Shown here: positions 14,667-22,194 of the stretch, one piece after another | Numbering within the stretch: position 1 is the first letter of the stretch | Layout: each line of letters starts with the position of its first letter | Source: DAOTUB01 sp034437455 | GTDB lineage: Bacteria > Chloroflexota > Anaerolineae > B4-G1 | Assembly: GCA_034437455.1 (NCBI GenBank) | Contig: DAOTUB010000171.1 | Coordinates: forward strand, 1-25,683 | DNA length: 25,683 nucleotides | Direction of reading: 5' to 3' | Program-made: the position numbers and the translations under genes | The notes under the pieces: model-generated | Told to the model about the DNA's origin: nothing | Seen by the model: only the letters and a program-made list of their open reading frames with translations | Databases searched by the model: none

Positions 14667-15740
14667 CTACCTCCACGTCTGACGCAGGACGCGCACCCAG
14701 TTCTCGTGAGCGATCTTGCGCAAGGCCGCGTCGTCGTAGCCCCGCTCACGCAAGGCCGCCACGAGTTTGGGCATCCCAGACACGTCGCCCAGTTCGTCCG
14801 GTATCGTCGCGCCGTCAAAATCGGAGCCAAAGGCGACGTGGTCAATGCCGATGCGCTGAGCGATATAGTCGATGTGACGCGCGATCTCTGGGAGCGGGGT
14901 ATCGGTATCGTGCTTTCCGTCCTCGCGCAAAAAACCGACGTAAAAGTTGACGCCGACGATGCCATCCGACTCTCCGATAGCATCCAGTTGTTTATCCGTC
15001 AAGTTGCGCGGCGAGGGGCAGATGGCGTGCACACAACTGTGCGTCGCCACCAACGGCGCATCCGACAGGCGCGCCACGTCCCAAAATCCCTGCTCGTTCA
15101 GGTGAGAAAGATCCACCATGATGCCCAGGCGATTACAGGCGCGGACCAGCTTATTCCCGGCCTCAGTGAGGCCCGGGCCGACGTCGGGAGAATGGGGGAA
15201 CTTGAACGGGACGCCGGAGCCGAACGCATTGGGACGGCTCCAGACAATGCCCAGCGAGCGCAGTCCGGCCTTGTGAAAAACATAGAGCGCGTCCAGGCCC
15301 GGGTCAATCGGCTCGGCGCCCTCGAAATGGAGCACGGCGGCGAGAACATCCTGGCACAGACAACCGGATAGTTCATCCACGGTGCGCACGACCTGAAGTT
15401 GCCCGTCCGATTCCTCCTCGAGGCGAAACAGACTCGCCGTCACAGCGAGCGCGGTCCGCTGAACGTAGGCCGGATCGGAGGATAGCGACCTGTGCACCTC
15501 ACTATCGCCCGCAGTAGTATCTGGGGCGGAGTCGGGCGGTTCCTCCATCGCCGACTCGGGAGGCACAAAGACGGCAAAAAAACCGCCCCCAAACCCACCT
15601 TCGCGCGCGCGGGGAAGGTCGACGTGGCCCTGCTCGCTTCGGGTGAAAAAGGAACGTCCACCTCCTCGCGCCGGGAGATAGAGGTTCAGCAACGTGTCAT
15701 TGTGTCCATCAAAGATAGGCAATGTCTTTGTCATCGTCAT
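14667..15740 (-). CDS. Membrane dipeptidase family M19 (renal dipeptidase-like)
   Basis: Zinc-dependent dipeptidase of the amidohydrolase-type TIM-barrel fold, hydrolysing dipeptides including those with D-residues at the C-terminal side. All metal ligands are visible: DGHND (His13, Asp15), LHFEGAEP (Glu140 bridging), VDLSHLN (His213), ATHS (His234) and FGSDFDG (Asp307). There is no signal peptide in 357 residues, so it is likely cytoplasmic despite the family name. The start ATG overlaps the stop of the topoisomerase gene as ATGA (15737-15740), which indicates translational coupling; a second ATG lies two codons in. Why it is tied to a topoisomerase is not apparent. Confidence 0.93.
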   Translation of the reverse strand: MTMTKTLPIFDGHNDTLLNLYLPARGGGRSFFTRSEQGHVDLPRAREGGFGGGFFAVFVPPESAMEEPPDSAPDTTAGDSEVHRSLSSDPAYVQRTALAVTASLFRLEEESDGQLQVVRTVDELSGCLCQDVLAAVLHFEGAEPIDPGLDALYVFHKAGLRSLGIVWSRPNAFGSGVPFKFPHSPDVGPGLTEAGNKLVRACNRLGIMVDLSHLNEQGFWDVARLSDAPLVATHSCVHAICPSPRNLTDKQLDAIGESDGIVGVNFYVGFLREDGKHDTDTPLPEIARHIDYIAQRIGIDHVAFGSDFDGATIPDELGDVSGMPKLVAALRERGYDDAALRKIAHENWVRVLRQTWR

Positions 15741-17452
15741 TCATCCTCTTCCTGCTCTTGTCCTCTCGCCCAGGCAAACTTGCGCCGCAGGGCCTTGGGG
15801 TAATAGTTTTCCAAAACGTCATAATCCACCTGGCCCCCCCACTCACAAAGGACCCGGGGGTCAATGTAGGATTTGAGACTGGTTCCGAGATTCCAGGTGC
15901 GCTTCTTGACCGCGACGGCTTCCTTCGTCTCGGCCTTGTCCAGCGCGATCTCGGCCCGCCGGAGCCTGTTCTCGGCGGTCTCGATCTTTTTCTTCGCTCG
16001 CTCGATCTTTTTGGCGTAACAGGTCTGTACTCGGTCGCGCTGGGTCTCAGTCTCGGCCTCCTCTTCTTTCTCCTGAGCTTCACGCTCCAACGCGAGCGGC
16101 ACATCGTTGGCCTCGTTCAAACGGCAACGATACTTTTCCACCCGCTCCTTTCGTTTCTCCAGGCGCTCGCTCGCCCGCTGGCGGCGTTCCTGCCACCGGG
16201 CTGGCGCTGTCTTGGAATGATTGCAGAGGATCGCCGCTTCAAGATTGGCCAAAGAGACCGCCTCCCACTTTTTGTGATCTGGATCGCTCGCCTCTACTTC
16301 TGAAGCCAACAATCTATCGCGAACGGCCGCCGTGGCGTGGCGGGTACGAAAGACCTTGGCCGTCAATCCCGGGAGGATCTCGGAAAGGTAGGCGTTGACG
16401 TCGCTGCTGCTAATCTCAAAGATCTGCGACTTTTCGTTCGAGGGGTTGGACGATCGAGCCTTTTGAAGCAGCTCTGCCAGGTTTTGCCGCACTACTGGGG
16501 GGAGCTTGATTCTTTTATGCCACAACACCGAGTCCTTACCCAAAAACTCGAACTCGGCTGTGCCATCCGGGTGGAGGGTGACGTGCTCGGGACGGAGCGT
16601 CGTCGCGCCTATGGTATCCGCTTCGTCGGCGTCTTTTTCGTCTCCCACGCGCAAGCAGAGCACATCTATCAAATAACACGCGGTCGCCACCATCTGCCGC
16701 TTCTCATCCGAGTCCCTCAGCCCTCGCTCGATGTGAGCACGAACATGATCCAGATTCTCGTCCAATTCCACCGCCTGGTCGAATTTGGCCTCCTCTCGTT
16801 CCTGCTTGACGGGCGCGGTGTCGCTGAGCCAGACGTACTTGAGTTTTTCAGAAAGCTTATCCCTCCAACGCGCCACCCACAGCGAATCGGGTTGCCACAC
16901 GATCTCATCCCAGTCGCCGGGGGGGCGGGACGCATCGGGGCTCAGGTTCAACGTGATGTCATTTTGTTGCGGGCCTTCCTTCCACCTGCCACGCAACGGA
17001 TGCTTGCCGCGTCCCATAAAAATACTGCTCGGTTCGGCAGCATAATTCGCAATCTCGACGCGCTCGCCGTTCACGATGGCATACCCATACTGTTCCTTGA
17101 GCGCCTCGCGTTCCTCTTTTCGTTCAGCCGCCAGCGCCTTGCGTTCCTCCTTGGTCAAGCGTTTTTTGGCGGCGCATTCGGCCCGCACGATCCTCAAGGC
17201 CGGGCTAAAATCGACCTCTTCAACCGTCAGCGGTGGATCAACGCCCAGTTCGGCGCTGAAATCCTGCATAAAATTGGAGACGAACGTTGGATCCTCCACG
17301 TAAGGAGTGCCCTGTTTCTTGGCCCAGGCCACAGCCATCTCGATCTGTTTACGAGTCAACGCTCTGCGCTCACCGCGAATCATCAGTTCGAGATGATCGG
17401 GCACTGGAATCTGAATCACGTGAACACCGTTGTGAATAAGCTGTTTGAACAT
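15737..17452 (-). CDS. Eukaryotic-type DNA topoisomerase IB
   Basis: Type IB topoisomerase, relaxing positive and negative supercoils through a 3'-phosphotyrosyl intermediate, without ATP. At 571 residues it has the full eukaryotic-style build, not the short poxvirus-like form known from many bacteria. Core N-terminal lobe: ANYAAEPSSIFMGRGKHPLRGRWK (about 136-158, read as two motifs). Catalytic residues: Arg268 (LCLRVGDEKDADEADT), Lys306 (FLGKDSVLW), Arg369 (VFRTRHA), His412 (AAILCNHSK) and Tyr529 (SLKSYIDPRV). A long charged coiled-coil linker (about 418-515) precedes the tyrosine domain, as in human TOP1. GGAAGGGG precedes the ATG. First gene of a three-gene minus-strand unit with its own promoter. 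Confidence 0.95.
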   Translation of the reverse strand: MFKQLIHNGVHVIQIPVPDHLELMIRGERRALTRKQIEMAVAWAKKQGTPYVEDPTFVSNFMQDFSAELGVDPPLTVEEVDFSPALRIVRAECAAKKRLTKEERKALAAERKEEREALKEQYGYAIVNGERVEIANYAAEPSSIFMGRGKHPLRGRWKEGPQQNDITLNLSPDASRPPGDWDEIVWQPDSLWVARWRDKLSEKLKYVWLSDTAPVKQEREEAKFDQAVELDENLDHVRAHIERGLRDSDEKRQMVATACYLIDVLCLRVGDEKDADEADTIGATTLRPEHVTLHPDGTAEFEFLGKDSVLWHKRIKLPPVVRQNLAELLQKARSSNPSNEKSQIFEISSSDVNAYLSEILPGLTAKVFRTRHATAAVRDRLLASEVEASDPDHKKWEAVSLANLEAAILCNHSKTAPARWQERRQRASERLEKRKERVEKYRCRLNEANDVPLALEREAQEKEEEAETETQRDRVQTCYAKKIERAKKKIETAENRLRRAEIALDKAETKEAVAVKKRTWNLGTSLKSYIDPRVLCEWGGQVDYDVLENYYPKALRRKFAWARGQEQEEDE

Positions 17453-17490
17453 ACCCCTTCCCGACTAGTCTATGCGTTTACCAAAGTAAG

Positions 17491-17519
17491 AGGATAACGC
17501 AAATGTCGAAAGTTGTCAA
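17491..17519 (-). promoter_or_regulatory. Promoter of the topoisomerase IB transcript
   Basis: On the minus strand a perfect TTGACA (17514-17519) is followed after 17 nt by TATCCT (17491-17496). Predicted start of transcription is near 17484, giving a leader of about 30 nt to the ATG at 17452. Confidence 0.72.
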
Positions 17520-17580
17520 ATGTTCAGCACAACGTCGTCCAAAGTCAAGCGGATACGTCAAAAAGGAGCAACGGAGAAAC

Positions 17581-17609
17581 TTGCACAGTGGGCAAAGGCG
17601 AGGTACAAT
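17581..17609 (+). promoter_or_regulatory. Candidate promoter of the HIT-thiolase-dehydrogenase transcript
   Basis: TTGCAC (17581-17586) and TACAAT (17604-17609) are 17 nt apart; the -10 matches at 5/6, the -35 at 3/6. It lies inside the upstream-extended open frame of the HIT gene, supporting the downstream ATG at 17675 as the true start. Confidence 0.5.
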
Positions 17610-17674
17610 TCAGCACCAGAGAAGCAATTGGTATCTCGCGCCTATTCCTGACAACAAAGACTTGTAAAAACAGT

Positions 17675-18178
17675 ATGAGCCACCTTTGGACTCCCTGGCG
17701 GATGGCATATTTACAAGGCGACGAATGCTCGCCAGACGGTTGCCTCTTTTGCATCAAACCTCGTGAGCAGGACGTGGAAGCCCACATCGTTCATCGAGGT
17801 CAGTTCTGTTACGTGACTCTCAACCGTTTCCCCTACAACAACGGGCACCTGATGCTCGTCCCTTACGCCCACGTGGCGACGCTGGAGGTTCTGGACGCGG
17901 AGAGCCTGGCCGAACTCGTGGCGTTGGTCCAACTCAGCCTGCGGGTGCTGCGGGAGGCCTACAAACCAGAGGGCTTTAACATCGGCGCGAACATCGGAAA
18001 GGCAGCCGGGGCGGGAATCGCAGATCACGTCCACCTTCACGTCGTCCCGCGTTGGGGCGGCGACGCCAACTATATGACCGCCGTGGGAAAAACGCGCGTT
18101 ATCCCCGAATGGATGGATCAGACGTATGAGCGCTTGCAACCGCTATTCGAGCGGATAAGCAAAAAAGATAAATGTTAA
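17675..18178 (+). CDS. HIT-family nucleotide hydrolase/phosphorylase (Ap4A phosphorylase-like)
   Basis: Cytoplasmic HIT protein of 167 residues acting on dinucleoside polyphosphates or nucleotide conjugates. The histidine triad is HVHLHVV (His118, His120, His122), with the nucleophile expected at His120. The N terminus LWTPWRMAYL followed by CLFC (Cys23, Cys26) is typical of the branch that includes mycobacterial Rv2613c, an Ap4A phosphorylase; the cysteines probably bind zinc. NNGHLMLVP (55-63) is the second conserved HIT strand. The open frame extends to a TTG at 17513, but the added residues do not match the family and a promoter-like sequence lies within them. No strong ribosome-binding site is seen at the chosen ATG. 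The thiolase begins 25 nt downstream. Confidence 0.9.
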   Translation: MSHLWTPWRMAYLQGDECSPDGCLFCIKPREQDVEAHIVHRGQFCYVTLNRFPYNNGHLMLVPYAHVATLEVLDAESLAELVALVQLSLRVLREAYKPEGFNIGANIGKAAGAGIADHVHLHVVPRWGGDANYMTAVGKTRVIPEWMDQTYERLQPLFERISKKDKC

Positions 18179-18203
18179 ATCAATACAGGAGGAAATAAAC
18201 ATA

Positions 18204-19403
18204 ATGTCCAATCATCAAAACGGAAACGACGTCGTCATCGTATCCGCCGTCCGCACACCCGTCGGCAGATTTCAAGGCACGCTAATGGGTCTCTCTGCAT
18301 CCGACCTGGGAGCTGTGGCCGTCCGCGCCGCCGTGGAACGGGCTGGAGTGGAGCCTGTCTCGGTTGACGAGGTGCTGATGGGTAACGTCGTTTTGGCCGG
18401 GCAGGGCCAGGCCCCTGCCCGTCAAGCAGCCATCAAGGCCGGGCTTCCCCCCACCGTCGGCGGCAGCACCATCAACAAGATCTGCGGATCGGGCCTCAAG
18501 ACCGTGATGCTGGCAGCGGCGATGATCCAGGTCGGCGATGGCGATATTTTTGTCGCCGGCGGGATGGAGAGTATGAACAACGGCCCCTACCTGCTCCACA
18601 AAGCTCGCTTCGGCTACCGGCTGGGCGATGACAAGCTGGTGGACGCGATGGTCCACGACGGGCTGTGGTGTGTCTTTGAGGATCACCACATGGGCAACTC
18701 CGCCGAGTGGATCGCCCGCGAGTACGGCCTGACAAGGGAGGAACTCGACGAGTACGCCTACAAAAGCCAGATGAAGGCCATCGCCGCCATCGACGAGGGC
18801 CGCTTCGTGGATGAAATCGTCCCTGTGGAGGTCCCCCAACGCAGGGGAGAGCCCCTCATCTTTGATACCGACGAGGTTCCCCGACGCGACACCAGCCTGG
18901 AAGCCCTGGCCCGCCTGCGGCCCGCCTTCCAGCCTGACGGCATGGTCACCGCCGGGAACTCTCCCGGAATCACCGACGGGGGCGCCGCCACAGTGGTGAT
19001 GAGCCGGGCCAAGGCGGACGAGCTGGGCATCAAGCCGATCGCCCGCATCGTGGCCTACGACCAGGCGGCGGTCGAGCCGCTCAAGATATTCACCGCCCCC
19101 ATTTTTGCCGTGCGCAAAGTGCTGGCCAAGACCGGCTTCACCGTGGACGACTATGACCTGTTCGAGGTCAACGAGGCCTTTGCCGCCCAGACCCTGGCCG
19201 ACGGGCGGGAACTGGGATTGCCGTGGGAAAAAGTCAACGTCAACGGCGGGGCCATCGCCCTGGGCCATCCCATTGGCTGCTCCGGCGCGCGCGTGCTGGT
19301 CACACTGATCTATGCCCTGCGAAATCGAGGTCTCAAGCACGGCTTGGCCACGCTCTGCCTGGGCGGCGGCGAAGCGGTGGCGATGGCGATAGAGATGGAA
19401 TGA
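18204..19403 (+). CDS. Acetyl-CoA C-acetyltransferase (thiolase II)
   Basis: Cytoplasmic thiolase that condenses two acetyl-CoA to acetoacetyl-CoA or runs the reverse cleavage. Active-site residues: nucleophile Cys94 (NKICGSGLK), NEAFA (322-326), His355 (GGAIALGHPIGCSGAR) and Cys385 (CLGGGEAVA). The last motif has GE where most thiolases have GQ or GN. AGNSPGITDGGAA replaces the usual 'AGNASGINDGAAA'. Length 399 is normal. AGGAGG lies upstream of the ATG. It is followed after 30 nt by a 3-hydroxybutyryl-CoA dehydrogenase; together they cover the first two steps from acetyl-CoA to the C4 level (butyrate or polyhydroxyalkanoate) or the end of beta-oxidation. No crotonase or acyl-CoA dehydrogenase is adjacent. 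Confidence 0.95.
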   Translation: MSNHQNGNDVVIVSAVRTPVGRFQGTLMGLSASDLGAVAVRAAVERAGVEPVSVDEVLMGNVVLAGQGQAPARQAAIKAGLPPTVGGSTINKICGSGLKTVMLAAAMIQVGDGDIFVAGGMESMNNGPYLLHKARFGYRLGDDKLVDAMVHDGLWCVFEDHHMGNSAEWIAREYGLTREELDEYAYKSQMKAIAAIDEGRFVDEIVPVEVPQRRGEPLIFDTDEVPRRDTSLEALARLRPAFQPDGMVTAGNSPGITDGGAATVVMSRAKADELGIKPIARIVAYDQAAVEPLKIFTAPIFAVRKVLAKTGFTVDDYDLFEVNEAFAAQTLADGRELGLPWEKVNVNGGAIALGHPIGCSGARVLVTLIYALRNRGLKHGLATLCLGGGEAVAMAIEME

Positions 19404-19433
19404 GTAAACGAGTAAATGAGTAAGGAGGATCAC

Positions 19434-20285
19434 ATGGACATCAAACATATTGCCGTCATCGGCGCGGGGACCATGGGCAACGGCATCGCCCAGGTCTGCG
19501 CCACGACCGGCTACCAGGTCACCCTGATCGACATCGTGCCGGAGCAACTGGAAAAAGCAATGGCCTCGATCAAAAAGTCGGTGGAAAAACTTCACAGCAA
19601 GGGCCGCCTGACCGACGAGCAGCGCGAGGCCGGGCTGACAAACGTCGTTGCCGCTGGAGAGGTCGCCGCCGCTGCGGACGCCGATCTCGTCATCGAGGCC
19701 GTGCTCGAGAATCTCGAGATCAAGAAAAAGGTCTTTATCGAGCTAAACGACTGTACCCGCCCCGACGTGATCCTGGCCAGCAACACCTCCTCCATCTCCA
19801 TCACCGAGCTGGCCGCCGTCACCGACCGACCCGATCAGGTCATCGGCATGCACTTTATGAACCCGGTGCCGCTGATGAAACTGGTCGAGATCATCCGCGG
19901 GCTGGAGACCTCTGATGAAACCACGTCCGTCGTGGCCGCCCTGACGGAGGAACTGGGCAAGACCCCAGTCGAGGCGCAAGATTACCCTGGCTTTATCTCC
20001 AACCGCATCCTCTGCCCCATGATCAACGAGGCCGTCTACGCGCTGATGGAGGGAGTCGGCACCGTGGAGGCGATTGACACGGTGATGAAGCTGGGCATGA
20101 ATCACCCGATGGGGCCGCTGACGTTGTGCGACCTGATCGGGCTGGACATCGTGCTCAACGTCATGGTCGTGCTTCAAGAAGGGCTGGGAGATGACAAGTA
20201 CCGCCCTTGCCCGCTCCTGAAGCGCATGGTGGCCGCCGGTCACCTGGGCCGAAAGACGGGCAAAGGGTTCTATACCTACGATTAG
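19434..20285 (+). CDS. 3-hydroxybutyryl-CoA dehydrogenase
   Basis: Cytoplasmic NAD(P)-dependent enzyme interconverting acetoacetyl-CoA and 3-hydroxybutyryl-CoA. The Rossmann motif GAGTMGNGIA (10-19) is at the N terminus and ASNTSS (115-120) contributes Ser119. The catalytic His140 lies in MHFMNP and Glu152 in LVEII, with Asn190 in PGFISNRI. The C-terminal domain ends in LGRKTGKGFYTYD. At 283 residues it is the single-domain form, not a fusion with enoyl-CoA hydratase. ATG 19434 is chosen because AAGGAGG (19422-19428) is 5 nt upstream. An ATG six codons earlier overlaps that site. It is probably translated from the same mRNA as the thiolase. Confidence 0.95.
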   Translation: MDIKHIAVIGAGTMGNGIAQVCATTGYQVTLIDIVPEQLEKAMASIKKSVEKLHSKGRLTDEQREAGLTNVVAAGEVAAAADADLVIEAVLENLEIKKKVFIELNDCTRPDVILASNTSSISITELAAVTDRPDQVIGMHFMNPVPLMKLVEIIRGLETSDETTSVVAALTEELGKTPVEAQDYPGFISNRILCPMINEAVYALMEGVGTVEAIDTVMKLGMNHPMGPLTLCDLIGLDIVLNVMVVLQEGLGDDKYRPCPLLKRMVAAGHLGRKTGKGFYTYD

Positions 20286-20312
20286 GGGTATCGCCCACAC
20301 ACAATGATAACC

Positions 20313-20348
20313 GTTCACCCCTCCCTGCGAGGCAAGGGAGGGGTGAAC
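20313..20348. terminator. Strong hairpin between convergent genes (possible bidirectional terminator)
   Basis: A perfect 14-bp stem (20313-20326 with 20335-20348) and an 8-nt loop lie between the convergent dehydrogenase and ZIP genes. Neither side has a T run, so it is not a classical intrinsic terminator. It may protect mRNA ends or be a copy of a dispersed palindromic repeat. Confidence 0.5.
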
Positions 20349-20393
20349 GCTCACGTCAAGTTTATAACCAGCACCGCTCGCACTGTTTTCATC

Positions 20394-21128
20394 TCACCCT
20401 TTGGACAGGATGATGAAAGCAGCGACCAGCACCCCGGCGGCCAGCGCGAGGATGCTGTACCTTCTCTGCTCCCTTTCGACCGCAGGAAGAAGGTGCGAAG
20501 CCCCCACATAGACCAACGCGCCGGCAGAGATGGCCAGCAGTGCGCCCAGCGTGGGCCGCTCGATCGTGTTGATGAAAGGATACGATACCAACGCGCCCAA
20601 CGGAGTAGATAGAGCTGCCGCCAGAAAGGCGTACAGGGTCGACCTTTTTCGGCCGAAGCCTCCCCGCTCCAGAAGCACAAACGTGACGATGCCCTCGGGG
20701 AATTCGTGGAGCACCATCCCGGTAGCGGCCAGCACGCCCGTGAGGACGCTGACGTTGAAGGTCACCGAATAGATCACCCCGTCGATGAAGGAATGAAAGC
20801 CGATTCCCAACATGGGGATGATGCCCACAGCATAGTCCTCGCAATCATACTCGTGGCAAACGTATAATTGCACGAGGCGGTTCGACAGATAAATACCCAG
20901 GAACCCCACCAATAAGAACACGGGAGCTGCATCGTTCATCTCAAAGGACTTGGGGATGATGTGAATGAACGAGACCGAGATCAGCACGCCCGCCGCGAAA
21001 CTCATAAAGTAGGCTGAATGCTCTCTGCCCCATTGCTCGTACTTGCTGATGACGTATATGCCGATCGTCGTGACTGCACAGGCCAGGAGGCTGGCCGCTA
21101 TCACTGCTGCAAACCCATTGGCAAACAT
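20394..21128 (-). CDS. ZIP-family divalent metal transporter
   Basis: Inner-membrane importer of zinc or related divalent metals, 244 residues with about eight hydrophobic helices. The metal-binding signatures of helices 4 and 5 are present: HSFIDGV (His112, Asp116) and HEFPEG (His141, Glu142, Glu145). A short cytoplasmic-type loop holds CHEYDCED (91-98), a possible metal-sensing or binding patch in place of the usual histidine-rich loop. ATG 21128 is chosen because AAGGGGG lies 6 nt upstream; the frame is open to 21176, where the added residues are basic and unlike a ZIP start. It is the last gene of a minus-strand cluster, 45 nt beyond the TrmO-like stop. Confidence 0.9.
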   Translation of the reverse strand: MFANGFAAVIAASLLACAVTTIGIYVISKYEQWGREHSAYFMSFAAGVLISVSFIHIIPKSFEMNDAAPVFLLVGFLGIYLSNRLVQLYVCHEYDCEDYAVGIIPMLGIGFHSFIDGVIYSVTFNVSVLTGVLAATGMVLHEFPEGIVTFVLLERGGFGRKRSTLYAFLAAALSTPLGALVSYPFINTIERPTLGALLAISAGALVYVGASHLLPAVEREQRRYSILALAAGVLVAAFIILSKG

Positions 21129-21172
21129 TGACATCCCCCTTATCCGAATACCTCTCGCCCCCCGACAATCCA

Positions 21173-21589
21173 TCACGCCGGCTTGAGATCCAACACGGGC
21201 GTGCCGTTGATGGCATCCAGGCCCCGCACGCGCAGCACATTCCCCTCGATGGCCAACAGGTCCACCACGGTGACGCCGATGGGGTTGGGGCGGCGCGGGC
21301 TGCGCAGGGCAAAGACCCCGCGTCGCGGGCGGCTCCGGTCGCCCCGGGGGTGCTGGAGCAGGTCAAAGCCCTGCGAGCGATGGAAGCAAAAGACGACCAT
21401 CATCCGCCGGCCCGGCTCCAATCCCTTCAATCCCTCCGTCAGAGATGGATCGATGACGATCCGGGACTCGACGGCCCGTATCTCGGACGGCGCTGCCGGC
21501 TCGTCGAAATCGTTCTCCACATGGCCAATCGCTCGGTAGACAATCGCACGCCCTTCGGCGACGGCTCTTTCCAGTTGTGTATCATCCAT
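21173..21589 (-). CDS. TrmO-like (TsaA/YaeB) tRNA N6-threonylcarbamoyladenosine methyltransferase
   Basis: SAM-dependent enzymes of this family methylate t6A37 of threonine tRNAs. At 138 residues this is the compact single-domain form. Diagnostic features are the early 'IGHVENDF' strand, 'VVFCFHRSQGFDLLQHPRGD' (split as FHRSQ and HPRGD), 'RGVFALRSPRRPNPIGVTVV' (key RSPRRPNPIG) and 'V.GLDAINGTPVLDLKP' at the end. The ATG overlaps the deformylase stop as TGATG; a GTG one codon earlier overlaps it as GTGA, and both suit the upstream AAAGGTGAG. Many homologues are annotated only as TsaA-domain proteins, so the exact substrate is inferred. Confidence 0.85.
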   Translation of the reverse strand: MDDTQLERAVAEGRAIVYRAIGHVENDFDEPAAPSEIRAVESRIVIDPSLTEGLKGLEPGRRMMVVFCFHRSQGFDLLQHPRGDRSRPRRGVFALRSPRRPNPIGVTVVDLLAIEGNVLRVRGLDAINGTPVLDLKPA

Positions 21590-22179
21590 CACGCTACTCT
21601 CACCTTTGACATCGAGGAAAGCGAGACGTCCGCCGACACCGGCGCGCGCACCAGCTCGCCGTCTTCGCCCTCGCGCACCCGGTACAGATCCTCGATGCTC
21701 TCGATGCGGTCAATGAAAAGCACGCCTTCCAGGTGGTCTATCTCGTGGTGCACCACCACCGCGTCAAAGCCCTCAAAGACCCGGTCGAAGGGATGGCCCG
21801 CCTCGTCCAGGCCGGTGACCCGCAGACGGTGCGGGCGCACAGTCTCACCGTAGAGGCCGGGGAAGCTGAGGCAGCCGTCAAAATCCCTCTTCTCGTCTCC
21901 GGCCTCCACGATCTGCGGATCGATCAGGGCGATGGGTGGATCGGGTTCCCGAGCGTTCCCCTCCTCATCCTGCCCGCCGCCCAGTCGAACCACCACCACC
22001 CGGCTGTGAACGTTGATCTGGGGAGCGGCCAGCCCAATTCCGCCCGAGTCGTCGTTCAGCGTGTCCTTCAAATCCTGCACCAGCTTCTTGACCCGCCGGG
22101 TGACGCGCCCAACCGGACGGCTCTTTTTGCGCAGGGCCGCCTCGTTTTCGAGATACAGCACGATCTCTCTAACAGCCAT
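21589..22179 (-). CDS. def: Peptide deformylase
   Basis: Metal-dependent removal of the N-formyl group from nascent proteins at the ribosome. Motif 1 GGIGLAAPQ (46-54), motif 2 DGCLSFP (101-107; Cys103 ligand; Asp where most enzymes have Glu) and motif 3 HEIDHLEG (145-152; His145, His149 ligands, Glu146 catalytic) are intact. At 196 residues it has a C-terminal extension of about 30 residues after 'LFIDRI'. AGGAAGGAG precedes the ATG. The stop overlaps the TrmO-like start. No formyltransferase gene (fmt), the usual neighbour, is seen here. Confidence 0.95.
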   Translation of the reverse strand: MAVREIVLYLENEAALRKKSRPVGRVTRRVKKLVQDLKDTLNDDSGGIGLAAPQINVHSRVVVVRLGGGQDEEGNAREPDPPIALIDPQIVEAGDEKRDFDGCLSFPGLYGETVRPHRLRVTGLDEAGHPFDRVFEGFDAVVVHHEIDHLEGVLFIDRIESIEDLYRVREGEDGELVRAPVSADVSLSSMSKVRVA

Positions 22180-22194
22180 AGCTTCTCCTTCCTC

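Noticed and set aside
14193..15371. Plus-strand open frame of 392 codons
   Set aside because: Antisense across the zinc-ribbon protein and the M19 dipeptidase; no motif.
16337..17497. Plus-strand open frame of 386 codons
   Set aside because: Antisense to topoisomerase IB, whose catalytic residues are all in place; the opposite frame has no family signature.
17503..17667. 54-codon basic open frame just upstream of the HIT gene
   Set aside because: Its apparent ribosome-binding site coincides with the -10 box of the minus-strand topoisomerase promoter, and a plus-strand promoter lies inside it. Composition is Arg/Lys/Gln-rich without a recognisable fold.
18282..19595. Minus-strand open frame of 437 codons
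   Set aside because: Antisense to the thiolase, whose active-site motifs are intact.
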